Below are positions 41,559-51,076 of a stretch of 51,076 bases of DNA, one piece after another (the stretch's first letter is position 1; each line of letters begins with the position of its first letter). The translations under genes and the position numbers were made by a program. The DNA comes from an uncultured Candidatus Nemicrothrix sp. (GTDB lineage Bacteria > Actinomycetota > Acidimicrobiia > Acidimicrobiales > MedAcidi-G1): positions 1 to 51,076 of the forward strand of contig CAJXKL010000017.1 of assembly GCA_913055915.1 (NCBI GenBank). The letters run 5' to 3'. A model generated the notes under the pieces. That model searched no databases, was not told the origin of the DNA, and saw only the letters and a list, made by a program, of their open reading frames with translations.

Positions 41559-41954
41559 CTACCCATCCAACTCTGCAATGAGCCTCTTGGGCGCGGTCAG
41601 CCTCCATGCCTCCTCGACCACGCCGGCAACCTCATCCCAGTCGAGATCCACATCGAGGCGTAGGCCAACCCAGCCACGCGGACCCAGGTAGGGAGGAACG
41701 AAGAAGCGATCCGGCTCCTGTTCCACGAGCTCGTCCTGGACCCCCGGCGCAGCCTTGAACCAGATCGTGGGCCTGCCGTCGGCCTGGTGTTCATGGAGGT
41801 TGGCGAAGGCCCGCCTACCGACAATGCCGAACGTCGGCATCCCGTGGTTCACCCGCTCCTCAACACCCGGCAGAGCCAGGCACACCGTGCGCAGGCCTTC
41901 CAGGATCAGGTCGTCCGATGGGGCCCGTGATGGATGTACCACGTTCCCGGGCAT
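41559..41954 (-). CDS. MmcQ/YjbR family DNA-binding-fold protein
   Basis: 131 aa with LRTVCLALPGVEERVNHGMPTFGIVGRRAFANLHEHQADGRPTIWFKA, RFFVPPYLGPRGWVGLRLD and DEVAGVVEEAWRLTAPKRL, the YjbR/CyaY-like fold. It starts directly after the xthA stop (TGAATG). Role unknown; the proximity to a repair nuclease may be incidental. Confidence 0.9.
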   Translation of the reverse strand: MPGNVVHPSRAPSDDLILEGLRTVCLALPGVEERVNHGMPTFGIVGRRAFANLHEHQADGRPTIWFKAAPGVQDELVEQEPDRFFVPPYLGPRGWVGLRLDVDLDWDEVAGVVEEAWRLTAPKRLIAELDG

Positions 41955-42737
41955 TCAGTCCAGGAAGAAGTCGGCCACGACCGGCGCATGGTCGCTGGGT
42001 TTCTCGCCCTTGCGTTCGTTTCGGTCTATGAGGACGAAGTCGAGGGCCTCGGCGGCGGGTGGCGAGGCCATGATCAGGTCGATGCGCATTCCCTGCTTCT
42101 TGTAGAAGGCGCCTGCCCGGTAGTCCCACCACGAGTGCAGGCCCGCGTCGTCGAAGCGCTCCCTGAATACATCGACCAGGCCGAGGCCGACAAGGCGGTC
42201 GATGGCTGCGCGCTCAGGTCCGGTCACGTGGGTCGAGCCCTCGAATGCGGACGGACTCCAGACATCACGGTCGTCGGGGGCCACGTTGAAATCGCCCACC
42301 ACGACGATCTTGTCGCCTGTCGGGTCGGTGTTGGCGACGAGGTCGTCGTGCAGGCGGCCCAGCCAGTCCAGCTTGTAGTGGTAGTGGTCGTGGCCGACCT
42401 CGCGGCCGTTGGGCACGTAACAGGATGCGACCCGAACTCCCCCACAGGTGGCCCAGATGACTCGGGCGTCGGGGTCGGGGTCGGCGCGACCATCAGCGAA
42501 CCCGGCCCGGACGTCGTCGAGGCCGACCTTCGAGATCACGGCCACGCCGTTCCAGCGGCCCTCACCGTGGTGTGCCGACTCGTAGCCGAGCGCCCCGAAG
42601 GCGGCGTGCGGAAACGCCTCGTCGGTCATCTTGGTCTCCTGGATGCAGAGCACGTCGGGTTGCACGGCCCTGATCCAGGCCTCGACCCTGCCGAGTCGTG
42701 CCTTCAGGGAGTTGACGTTCCAGGTGGCGATGCGCAT
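41955..42737 (-). CDS. xthA: Exodeoxyribonuclease III (AP endonuclease)
   Basis: 260 aa starting MRIATWNVNSLKARLGRVEAWIRAVQPDVLCIQETKM. Catalytic blocks: WNVNS, QETK, ISK, ATCGGVRVASCYVPNG, VVVGDFNVAPDDRDVW and the C-terminal SDHAPVVADF. The start is certain from family conservation, although the longer open frame reaches 42902. No Shine-Dalgarno is seen, and a palindrome sits where it should be. Confidence 0.95.
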   Translation of the reverse strand: MRIATWNVNSLKARLGRVEAWIRAVQPDVLCIQETKMTDEAFPHAAFGALGYESAHHGEGRWNGVAVISKVGLDDVRAGFADGRADPDPDARVIWATCGGVRVASCYVPNGREVGHDHYHYKLDWLGRLHDDLVANTDPTGDKIVVVGDFNVAPDDRDVWSPSAFEGSTHVTGPERAAIDRLVGLGLVDVFRERFDDAGLHSWWDYRAGAFYKKQGMRIDLIMASPPAAEALDFVLIDRNERKGEKPSDHAPVVADFFLD

Positions 42738-42754
42738 CGGTACCGACGGTACCG
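42738..42754. promoter_or_regulatory. Double palindrome directly before the xthA start
   Basis: CGGTACCG-A-CGGTACCG: two identical 8-bp palindromes separated by one base, adjacent to the ATG. It may be an operator, or an mRNA hairpin replacing the ribosome-binding site. It falls in the 32-nt gap between the HAD and xthA genes, so xthA may have its own control. Confidence 0.4.
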
Positions 42755-42769
42755 CTTCATCGGATGGGC

Positions 42770-43393
42770 TCAGGCCAGTTCCAGCCCGACGGCGGCTGAC
42801 AACTCGCCGATCGCCGCTGCGGGATCTGCGACCTTGATGGTGGTCATGCCCATGGTTCGGGCCGGCTTGAGGTTGACGCCAAGGTCGTCGAGGAAGACAC
42901 ACCCTGTCGCCTGCACGCCGAGGCGCTCACAGGCGATCTCGTAGAAGCGCTGTTCGGGCTTGCGGCAGCCAACCGCACTGGACTCCACGACCACGTCGAA
43001 CAGCGCGACGACGTCGGCGAAACCGGGCCGCATCTCGCCGTCGGCCATGGGCTCGACGTTGTTGGTGAGCAGCGCCGTGGGAAACGCCTCTGAGCAGCGC
43101 CGCAGGGCCTCGACCATTCCAGGCCTCAGATCTCCGTGCAGGCCGGCCAGCACCCGGGAGGCGTCGACCATCAGGCCAAGGGCGGCCGCCTCAGCCTCGA
43201 AGAGGCGACAGAACTCGTCTGTTCCGACCTCTCTGCGCTCAAAGGCAGCCCATGCATTGGCGTCGGGGTTGGTGGAGTTGATGAGCCTGATCGTGTCCGG
43301 TGGAAGGCCCACCTCGACCTCGTAGGCAGCAAACGCCTCAAAGGGGCTGGTGGTCAACACACCGCCGAAGTCGAACAGGACCGCCTTGATCAC
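42770..43393 (-). CDS. HAD-superfamily hydrolase
   Basis: 207 aa from a GTG (VIKAVLFDFGGVLTTSPFEAFAAYE). Motif I DFGGVLT has the first Asp but Gly-Gly-Val in place of D-x-T/V, as in the ACAD10/EPHX2 N-terminal group. Motif II is TNN (TALLTNNVEP), motif III Lys in GCRKPEQRFY, and motif IV FLDDLGVNLKPA. A phosphatase of unknown substrate. The weak ribosome-binding site leaves the start moderately uncertain. Confidence 0.88.
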   Translation of the reverse strand: MIKAVLFDFGGVLTTSPFEAFAAYEVEVGLPPDTIRLINSTNPDANAWAAFERREVGTDEFCRLFEAEAAALGLMVDASRVLAGLHGDLRPGMVEALRRCSEAFPTALLTNNVEPMADGEMRPGFADVVALFDVVVESSAVGCRKPEQRFYEIACERLGVQATGCVFLDDLGVNLKPARTMGMTTIKVADPAAAIGELSAAVGLELA

Positions 43394-43469
43394 GGCGGCG
43401 ATCGTAGAGCCGATGGCGGCGTGGGACGACCTCGGGGGCCGAGCAGCCGCGCCGATAGCCTCAGCCGCC

Positions 43470-45170
<1,701 letters not shown>

Positions 45171-45177
45171 GGGTCTC

Positions 45178-45525
45178 GTGAGCGCCACCGACGCACGTAC
45201 CCGGATAGTCGCCCCCTCCGTCGTGAGAGGCATGGGGCTGGCCTTCTGCGTGGTCGGAATCACCGGCATGATCATCACCTCCATCGCCGACAGCATCGAT
45301 GCGGCCATCGCCTTCGGTTTCGTGGGTGCCACCGGAGCGCTGGCGCTGTTACTGGTAGGCGTGCTGGTTCCAGCCGTTGAGCGCGCGACACCATCGGACG
45401 TGGCAATTTCAGCTGAGGTCGAGGAACGGGTAGCACGCCTGGTGGCCGCTGGCGCCGACGAGGACGAGTTGCGTGCCGTCATTGAGGCAACCACCGACCT
45501 GGGTAGGCGTTCGAGGGGCAGCTGA
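45178..45525 (+). CDS. Two-TM membrane protein, hypothetical
   Basis: 115 aa from a GTG with GAGGG 5 nt upstream, 7 nt after ettA. TM helices lie near 19-38 and 43-65 (GLAFCVVGITGMIITSIAD; FGFVGATGALALLLVGVLVPAVE), followed by a cytosolic amphipathic helix (VEERVARLVAAGADEDELRAVIEAT). No family recognised. Co-transcription with ettA is likely. Confidence 0.78.
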   Translation: MSATDARTRIVAPSVVRGMGLAFCVVGITGMIITSIADSIDAAIAFGFVGATGALALLLVGVLVPAVERATPSDVAISAEVEERVARLVAAGADEDELRAVIEATTDLGRRSRGS

Positions 45526-45548
45526 AGAGCTACTCCGGTGAGGGAACC

Positions 45549-46154
45549 TCAGGCCAGCAGGTCCAGGACCCTTGTGGCTGCCGCCACTGCGGGGCCGTCG
45601 TCGGGGGTGAGCACCAGGTCTGGTGCCTCTGGTCGCTCGAAGGGACCGTCGACGCCGGTGAAACCGGGCATCTGACCGGTACGGGCCAGTGCGTAGAAGC
45701 CCTTGACGTCGCGTTCCTCGCAGACCTCGAGCGGGGTGTCGACGAACACCTCGAGGAACTTCAGGCCAGCACCCTCGTGGATGGCGCGGGCGTTTCGCCG
45801 GCCGGCAAGGTAGGGGCTGATCAGGGCCACGAGGGCGATCGTCCCGGAGTCGGCGAACAGCCTTGCCACCTCGGCGACGCGGCGCATGTTCTCGCCGCGG
45901 TCCTCGTCGCTGAACCCCAGGTCTCCGCAGAGGCCGTGCCTGATGTTGTCGCCGTCGAGCATGTAGGCGGCCCTGCCCGACGCCACCAGCAGGCCCTCGC
46001 AGGCAGACGCGATCGTGGACTTGCCGGAGCCTGAAAGGCCTGTGAACCAGATAGTGGCCCCCTGCTGGCCGGTTGACTCCCAGCGTTCGTCCCGTTCGAT
46101 CAGGCCCGGCTGCCAGACCACATCGGGGCTGGTGCCGCCCGCATCCCCGTCCAA
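45549..46154 (-). CDS. cysC: Adenylylsulfate kinase
   Basis: Phosphorylates APS to PAPS. 201 aa with the P-loop GLSGSGKST (39-47), LDGDNIRHGLCGDLGFSDEDRGENMRRV, ALISPY, and FVDTPLEVCEERDVKGFYALARTG. It starts with TTG 1 nt after the cysN stop. It is separate from CysN, not fused as in mycobacteria. Confidence 0.95.
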   Translation of the reverse strand: MDGDAGGTSPDVVWQPGLIERDERWESTGQQGATIWFTGLSGSGKSTIASACEGLLVASGRAAYMLDGDNIRHGLCGDLGFSDEDRGENMRRVAEVARLFADSGTIALVALISPYLAGRRNARAIHEGAGLKFLEVFVDTPLEVCEERDVKGFYALARTGQMPGFTGVDGPFERPEAPDLVLTPDDGPAVAAATRVLDLLA

Positions 46155-46155
46155 C

Positions 46156-47409
46156 TCAGGATTCTCCCAGGATCATGCCGGCCGCCACCGTGGCGTTGGT
46201 GGTCTCATCGATCAGGACGAAGCTTCCGGTGGACCGGTTGCGGCGGTACTCGTCGAAAAACAGCGGCTGGGTGCACCGCAGCGAGACGCGACCGATCTCA
46301 TTGAGGCCCAGGGAGGTTGCCGATTCGTCACGGTGCAGGGTGTTGACGTCGAGCCGGTACCGGAGGTCGGTGACCATGGCCCGTGCCGAGCGGGTGGTGT
46401 GCTTGATGGCAAGCTTCGTGCGGGGTGTGAGCGGGGATGCCTCAGACATCCAACAGAGCATTGCGTCGATGTCCTGACCTGCCAACGGCTGGTTGTTGGG
46501 TCGACAGATCATGTCGCCACGGGACACGTCGAGGTCGTCGGTGAGACGGATGGTGACCGACATGGGGGCGAACGCCTCATCGACCGGCCCGTCGAACGTG
46601 TCCACCGACGCGATGGTCGTGGTAAAGCCGCTCGGCAGCACCATGACCTCGTCGCCGGGCTTGAACACGCCACCCACGACGGTGCCCGCATAGCCGCGGT
46701 AGTCGTGGTGCTCGTCGGTCTGGGGGCGGATCACGTACTGGACGGGGAACCGGGCGTCGACGAGGTTCCGGTCGCTGGCGATGTGCACCTCTTCGAGGTG
46801 GTGCAACAGCGAGGTGCCCTCGTACCACGGGGTGTTCAGGGAGCGCTCCACGATGTTGTCGCCGTGCAGGGCGGACACGGGAATGAACGTGAGGTCGTTG
46901 ATGTCCAACTTCATGGCGAATTCGCGGAACTCGGCCTTGGCCTTCTCGTAGGCGTCCCGGTCGAAGTCGACAAGGTCCATCTTGTTGACACACACGACCA
47001 GGTGGGGAATGCGCAGAAGTGACGCCAGGAAGGCATGGCGGCGGGACTGTTCCACAGCGCCCTTGCGGACATCTACAAGTACAAGGGCCAGGTCGGCGGT
47101 CGAGGCACCCGTGACCATGTTGCGCGTGTACTGGATGTGGCCTGGGGTGTCGGCGATTATGAACTTGCGGCGGGGCGTTGCGAAGTAGCGGTAGGCCACG
47201 TCGATGGTGATGCCCTGCTCGCGCTCGGCGCGGAGGCCATCGGTGAGCAGTGCCAGGTTGGTGTACTCGTTGCCCATCTGCTGCGACGTGCGCTCAACGG
47301 ACTCCAGCTGGTCCTGGAAGATGGACTTGGTGTCGTAGAGCAGTCGGCCGATGAGCGTGGACTTGCCGTCGTCGACGCTGCCGGCTGTTGCGAAGCGGAG
47401 GAGTTCCAT
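46156..47409 (-). CDS. cysN: Sulfate adenylyltransferase subunit 1 (GTPase)
   Basis: 417 aa EF-Tu-like GTPase that drives ATP sulfurylase. G1 GSVDDGKSTLIGRLLYD, switch I region EREQGITIDVAYRYF, G3 DTPGHIQYTRNMVTGAS, G4 VNKMDLV, then beta-barrel domains. The start overlaps the cysD stop by 1 nt (TGATG), matching the obligate CysD-CysN pair. Confidence 0.97.
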   Translation of the reverse strand: MELLRFATAGSVDDGKSTLIGRLLYDTKSIFQDQLESVERTSQQMGNEYTNLALLTDGLRAEREQGITIDVAYRYFATPRRKFIIADTPGHIQYTRNMVTGASTADLALVLVDVRKGAVEQSRRHAFLASLLRIPHLVVCVNKMDLVDFDRDAYEKAKAEFREFAMKLDINDLTFIPVSALHGDNIVERSLNTPWYEGTSLLHHLEEVHIASDRNLVDARFPVQYVIRPQTDEHHDYRGYAGTVVGGVFKPGDEVMVLPSGFTTTIASVDTFDGPVDEAFAPMSVTIRLTDDLDVSRGDMICRPNNQPLAGQDIDAMLCWMSEASPLTPRTKLAIKHTTRSARAMVTDLRYRLDVNTLHRDESATSLGLNEIGRVSLRCTQPLFFDEYRRNRSTGSFVLIDETTNATVAAGMILGES

Positions 47410-48335
47410 CAGAAGTACCCCTCCTTCTTGCGATCCTCCATGGCGGCCTCAGAGACACGGTCGTCGGCACGTGTGGCACCCCGCTCGGTGATCCTGGTGG
47501 CCGAGACCTCCTCGATGACCTGATCGATGGTAGTGGCCGCCGACTCAACCGCCCCGGTACAACTCATGTCGCCGACCGTGCGGTAGCGCACCCGACGGGT
47601 CGCCACATGCTCACCGGGGAGTTGTTCGATGAAGGGGCTCTCTGCCAGAAGCATCCCATCGCGTTCGAACACGGGACGGTCGTGTGCGTAGTAGACGCCC
47701 GGGATCTCCACACCCTCGCTCTGGATGTACTGCCAGACATCCAGCTCGGTCCAGTTGGAGATCGGGAACACCCGGATGTGTTCACCCCCGCGGATACGGC
47801 CGTTGTAGAGGCTCCAGACCTCGGGACGCTGGTTCTTGGGATCCCACTGGCCGAACTCGTCACGGAACGAATACACACGCTCCTTGGCACGAGCCTTCTC
47901 CTCGTCTCGCCGGGCACCGCCGAACAGGGCGTCAAAGCCGTGCTCGGCGACCGTGTCCAGGAGCGTCGTGGTCTGGAGGCGGTTGCGGCTTGCCCTGGGG
48001 CCTGTCTCCTCTGTGACCCTTCCCTCGTCGATCGACTTCTGAACAGAAGCCACGACCAGGCGGGCACCGGCCTCAGCGATGCAGCGGTCCCGGAACTCGA
48101 TCACCTCGGGAAAGTTGTGGCCGGTGTCCACGTGCATAACCGGGAAGGGCAGGTGTGCCGGTGCGAATGCCCTGACCGCCAGGCGCAACATGACGATCGA
48201 GTCCTTGCCGCCCGAGAAGAGCAGGCAGGGGCGTTCGAACTCGGCGGCCACCTCACGGAACACGTGGATGGACTCGGCCTCGAGATACCCGAGGTGGCTG
48301 AGCTCGTAGGAGGCGCTGGAGAAGGTTGCTGTCAT
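47409..48335 (-). CDS. cysD: Sulfate adenylyltransferase subunit 2
   Basis: 308 aa from MTATFSSASYELSHLGYLEAESIHVFREVAAEF. PP-loop LLFSGGKDSIVML, MHVDTGHNFPEVIEFRD, then GGARRDEEKARAKERVYSFRDEFGQWDPKNQRPE and C-terminal MEDRKKEGYF. It forms ATP sulfurylase with CysN. The upstream part of the longer frame runs antisense into cysQ and is not coding. Confidence 0.96.
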   Translation of the reverse strand: MTATFSSASYELSHLGYLEAESIHVFREVAAEFERPCLLFSGGKDSIVMLRLAVRAFAPAHLPFPVMHVDTGHNFPEVIEFRDRCIAEAGARLVVASVQKSIDEGRVTEETGPRASRNRLQTTTLLDTVAEHGFDALFGGARRDEEKARAKERVYSFRDEFGQWDPKNQRPEVWSLYNGRIRGGEHIRVFPISNWTELDVWQYIQSEGVEIPGVYYAHDRPVFERDGMLLAESPFIEQLPGEHVATRRVRYRTVGDMSCTGAVESAATTIDQVIEEVSATRITERGATRADDRVSEAAMEDRKKEGYF

Positions 48336-48375
48336 GGATTCCCCGGAAGACGGGCGATACTCGTTCCCCAAGCGT

Positions 48376-48393
48376 ATTGCCGGCATTGCCGGC
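48376..48393. promoter_or_regulatory. Direct repeat in the cysD/cysQ divergent promoter
   Basis: ATTGCCGGC occurs twice in tandem within the 99-nt gap between divergent cysD and cysQ. It is the only clear sequence order there. It could bind a regulator of sulfur genes; candidate only. Confidence 0.3.
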
Positions 48394-48434
48394 ACCACCA
48401 ACACCGCCCCAGACAGACCAGGAAACACACCCAG

Positions 48435-49211
48435 ATGGCCACCCCCGACGACCACGTGCTGGCAGAGGCTCTCGCCACTCAGGCCGGCGAACTCCTCTTG
48501 GAGGTACGCGACCGGCTGGTCAGCGAAGACGCCGAAGCGGAAGACCTGCGGAAACAGGGCGACCGGCTGGCCCACGCCTTCCTGATGGAGTCGCTGGCCG
48601 CTGAGAGGTCCGGTGACGCGGTGCTTTCAGAGGAGGGGGCTGCCCACGGAGTCCACCCGGCCCGCTCCGGGGCGCAGAGGGTCTGGATCATCGACCCCCT
48701 GGATGGAACCCGCGAGTTCAGCGAGCCTCCACGAACCGACTGGGCGGTGCACGTGGCCCTCACCGAAGCCGGCCTGCCGACGGTCGGAGCCGTTGCCCTG
48801 CCCGCTCTGGGGGTGACGCTGGCTACGGGCTCATCAGTGGAAGGGACCGACCCGGTGCCTGTCCCCCCTGCCCTCCGGGTCGTGGTGAGCCGCACCCGTC
48901 CACCGGCCGAAGCATTGGCTGTAGCTGAGGCACTCGGTGGGGTCCTCGTTGAGATGGGTTCCGCAGGGGCCAAGGCCATGGCCGTGGTCCGTGGCGAGGC
49001 CGACGTCTACGTGCACTCCGGAGGCCAGTTCGAGTGGGACAACTGTGCGCCGGTGGCCGTGGCGGCCTCCCGGGGCCTCCACACGTCACGCCTCGACGGT
49101 TCGCCCCTCACCTACAACCATGCAGACCCGTACCTGCCCGACCTTGTGGTCTGCCGGGCTGAACTGGCCGATGCCGTGCTCGCCACCCTGTCCGGCCCGA
49201 CCGGCTCCTGA
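48435..49211 (+). CDS. cysQ: 3'(2'),5'-bisphosphate nucleotidase CysQ (inositol monophosphatase family)
   Basis: Hydrolyses pAp/PAPS and controls flux through sulfate assimilation. 258 aa from MATPDDHVLAEALATQAGELLLEVRDRL. Metal sites: SEEGA (loop after the first helix), WIIDPLDGTREFSEPPRTDWAVHVAL, and C-terminal QFEWDNCAPVAVAAS. It diverges from cysDNC, consistent with a shared role, and is 6 nt from nucS. Confidence 0.93.
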   Translation: MATPDDHVLAEALATQAGELLLEVRDRLVSEDAEAEDLRKQGDRLAHAFLMESLAAERSGDAVLSEEGAAHGVHPARSGAQRVWIIDPLDGTREFSEPPRTDWAVHVALTEAGLPTVGAVALPALGVTLATGSSVEGTDPVPVPPALRVVVSRTRPPAEALAVAEALGGVLVEMGSAGAKAMAVVRGEADVYVHSGGQFEWDNCAPVAVAASRGLHTSRLDGSPLTYNHADPYLPDLVVCRAELADAVLATLSGPTGS

Positions 49212-49217
49212 GATCCC

Positions 49218-49877
49218 GTGCGCCTGGTCATCGCCCGCTGCACCGTCGACTACGACGGACGGCTCACCGCCCACCTTCCAGAGGCCACCCGTCTGATCAT
49301 GGTCAAGGCCGACGGGTGCGTGGCAATCCACGCCGACGGCGGCGCCTACAAGCCGCTCAACTGGATGACGGCACCGAACACGCTTATCGAGGAGGAGGGC
49401 TGCTGGATCGTCCGCAACCCGAAGGGCGAGGCCCTCACGATCACCCTCCATGAGGTGATCAGCGACACGGAATACCCGCTCGGCGACGACCCGGGACTGC
49501 AGAAGGACGGTGTCGAGGCCCACCTCCAGGAGTTGCTGGCTGCCGACCCCACCTTCATGGCCGACGACCTGTGGCTGGTCCGCCGCGAGTACCCGACCGC
49601 AGTTGGCCCCGTGGACCTGTTGTGTCGTGATGCCGACGGTGTGGCTGTCGCCATCGAGGTGAAGCGCCGGGGTGAGATAGACGGGGTGGAGCAGCTCACC
49701 CGCTACCTGGACTTCCTGAACAGGGATCCGATGCTCAAGCCGGTCCGCGGCATGTTCGTGGCCCAGGAGGTCAGGCCGCAGGCGAGGGTGCTGGCCGACG
49801 ACCGTGACATCGAGTGGCTGGAGGTCGACTACGACGACCTGCGTGGCATCGAGTCGAACGAGCTGAAGCTGTTCTGA
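49218..49877 (+). CDS. nucS: Mismatch-specific endonuclease NucS/EndoMS
   Basis: Non-canonical mismatch repair nuclease of Actinobacteria and archaea, cutting both strands at mismatches. 219 aa from a GTG. N-terminal dimerisation/DNA-binding domain ([33 protein letters not shown]...PLNWM), and a RecB-like nuclease domain with Asp133, Glu147 and Lys149 in GPVDLLC...[20 protein letters not shown]. The C-terminal LKLF is a beta-clamp-binding tail. It overlaps the next gene by 1 nt. Confidence 0.96.
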   Translation: MRLVIARCTVDYDGRLTAHLPEATRLIMVKADGCVAIHADGGAYKPLNWMTAPNTLIEEEGCWIVRNPKGEALTITLHEVISDTEYPLGDDPGLQKDGVEAHLQELLAADPTFMADDLWLVRREYPTAVGPVDLLCRDADGVAVAIEVKRRGEIDGVEQLTRYLDFLNRDPMLKPVRGMFVAQEVRPQARVLADDRDIEWLEVDYDDLRGIESNELKLF

Positions 49878-51076
49878 TGTCAATGGCTGGGCCAGCCGAC
49901 AGGCTGGTAAACGTCGTAGTGGTGGGTGGTGGGCCTGCCGGGTCGGCCGCGGCCACCCTCCTCGCCAGAGCTGGCCGGTCCGTGGTGCTCATCGACAAGG
50001 CCACCTTTCCCAGGGACAAGTGCTGTGGTGACGGCCTGACCACGCTGGCGCTGAGGCTCTGTGAGCGACTCGGCCTGGACCCCGGGAACATCCCCAACTG
50101 GCAACCGGTCAGCGGGGCGGTCCTGCATTCGCCCTCCGGCACGAGGATCAGCTTCCCGCTCCCGACGGGCTCGGGCCAGTTCGCCGCTGTCGTGCCCCGG
50201 GCGGAGTTGGATGCTGCGCTACTTGAGCTTGCGCGTCAGGCCGGAGCCGACGTCCGTGAGAGCTGCGCACTGACCGGCATACGGATCGACGGGGCCTCGG
50301 CAGCCCTGGACATGGATGGCATGGGCGGGTTGAAAGCCGGCGCTGTCGTGGCTGCAGACGGCATGTGGTCGCCAACCCGCAGGTCCCTGGGCCTCGCCGA
50401 GGAGGGCTACAGGGGCGAGTGGCACGCCTTTCGCCAGTATGTGGCCGACGTCGCTCCAGCCGCCGCCGACCTCCATGTCTGGTTCCAGCCCGACCTGCTG
50501 CCTGGATACGCATGGAGTTTCCCGCTGCCGGGTAGTCGGGCGAATGTGGGCTTCGGGATACTCAGGGGCGGGAGCGTCCCCATCGGCGAAACCGGTGCCA
50601 TCTGGTCTGGCCTGCTGGAGCGCCCGGCAATCCGGGAGGTTCTGGGAGAGAGAGCAACCCCCGAGGGCCGCCACTCGGCGTGGCCGATCCCCGCACGGAT
50701 CAACTCGGCCGTACTCGACCACGGGCCCGTTCTCTTCGCCGGCGATGCCGCCGGCGCTACCGACTCACTCACCGGTGAGGGAATCGGACAGGCGCTGCTC
50801 ACGGGGATGCTGGCGGCCGAGTCGATCCTGGCCGGTGGCCCACCCGACTCGATCGGCCTCCGCTACAGGAACGCTGTGCGACGGGAACTCGTTGCCGACC
50901 ACCGCATGTCGATGGCACTCCAGCCCCTCATGTCGCTCCCACTTACGGCCCGCGGGGTAGTTCGGGTGGCGGGAGCTACCGGTTGGACCAGGCGCAAGTT
51001 CGCCCGGTGGTTGTTCGAGGACTACCCGAGGGCCCTTGTCGTGACTCCCAGGCGGTGGCGGCGCGGGGTTCTGGGC
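49877..51076 (+). CDS. Geranylgeranyl reductase-family FAD-dependent oxidoreductase (truncated at right edge)
   Basis: 400 codons with no stop before the window ends. N-terminal FAD fold VVVVGGGPAGSAAATLLARAGRSVVLIDK (about 14-42), FPRDKCCGDGL (the redox-linked Cys segment of GGR proteins), the arginine-containing VPRAELDAALLELA, and the second FAD motif VLFAGDAAGATDSLTGEGIGQAL. Family members saturate isoprenoid chains (menaquinone or lipid) or act as monooxygenases; the Cys segment favours a reductase. It is translationally coupled to nucS (TGATG). Confidence 0.9.
   Translation, partial: MSMAGPADRLVNVVVVGGGPAGSAAATLLARAGRSVVLIDKATFPRDKCCGDGLTTLALRLCERLGLDPGNIPNWQPVSGAVLHSPSGTRISFPLPTGSGQFAAVVPRAELDAALLELARQAGADVRESCALTGIRIDGASAALDMDGMGGLKAGAVVAADGMWSPTRRSLGLAEEGYRGEWHAFRQYVADVAPAAADLHVWFQPDLLPGYAWSFPLPGSRANVGFGILRGGSVPIGETGAIWSGLLERPAIREVLGERATPEGRHSAWPIPARINSAVLDHGPVLFAGDAAGATDSLTGEGIGQALLTGMLAAESILAGGPPDSIGLRYRNAVRRELVADHRMSMALQPLMSLPLTARGVVRVAGATGWTRRKFARWLFEDYPRALVVTPRRWRRGVLG

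Noticed and set aside
47388..48434. Long open frame (about 350 codons) joined in frame to the front of cysQ
   Set aside because: It lies antisense to cysD, whose PP-loop and family motifs are unambiguous; high GC produces long antisense frames. CysQ homology begins only at 48435.

Overview
The window reads as the core chromosome of a high-GC actinobacterium, most likely a marine Acidimicrobiia-type lineage. This is inferred from gene content and synteny, without a database search. The pointers are a NucS/EndoMS mismatch endonuclease, a SepIVA/DivIVA-like septal protein beside yceD and rpmF, an HRDC-tailed UvrD-type helicase, GTP-type PEP carboxykinase, very compact spacing, and many 4-nt ATGA/GTGA start-stop overlaps.

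Bases 1-34,000 are almost entirely one long minus-strand arrangement of housekeeping genes. Read in the direction of transcription (right to left) it runs: fakA-like kinase, recG, rsmD, coaD, sepIVA-like, yceD, rpmF, plsX, acpP, rnc, a MutM-like gene, smc, response regulator, sensor kinase, HtrA protease, ftsY, ffh, rpsP, khpA, rimM, trmD, rplS, yraN, rpsB, tsf, pyrH, frr, cdsA, dxr, rseP, ispG, rimP, nusA, ylxR, infB (cut by the left edge). It joins lipid-precursor supply (plsX, acpP, cdsA, fakA), isoprenoid synthesis (dxr, ispG), co-translational targeting (ffh, ftsY), ribosome and tRNA maturation (rimM, rimP, trmD, rsmD, rnc), chromosome organisation (smc) and transcription-translation factors (nusA, infB, tsf, rpsB, rpsP). 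Three small plus-strand genes are tucked into gaps: a 36-aa membrane peptide, and two Cys-rich zinc-ribbon-like proteins.

Bases 34,000-36,500 carry plus-strand rpmB, a small cold-shock-fold-like gene and pckG. Bases 36,500-38,900 hold a minus-strand trio (alpha/beta hydrolase, alpha-methylacyl-CoA racemase, 4-TM membrane protein). They are followed by a plus-strand acetyltransferase and UvrD-type helicase, a minus-strand xthA-mmcQ pair, a HAD phosphatase, and a plus-strand ettA with a membrane protein. Bases 45,500-51,076 hold sulfate activation (cysD-cysN-cysC, minus), diverging from cysQ-nucS-geranylgeranyl-reductase-like flavoprotein (plus, cut by the right edge).

I found no tRNA, rRNA, CRISPR array, insertion sequence or phage module, and no wholly novel system. 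The main points for a second look are: a ylxR gene whose only sensible start is ATA overlapping the nusA TAG stop; a MutM homologue that has lost catalytic and zinc-binding residues; an MprAB-PepD-like stress module inserted between smc and ftsY; repeat-built acidic tails on IF-2, S2 and S16; a hairpin terminator/attenuator in front of rimP; and several operator-like palindromes, notably a pair of CACCGGTG sites overlapping a GTG start codon.
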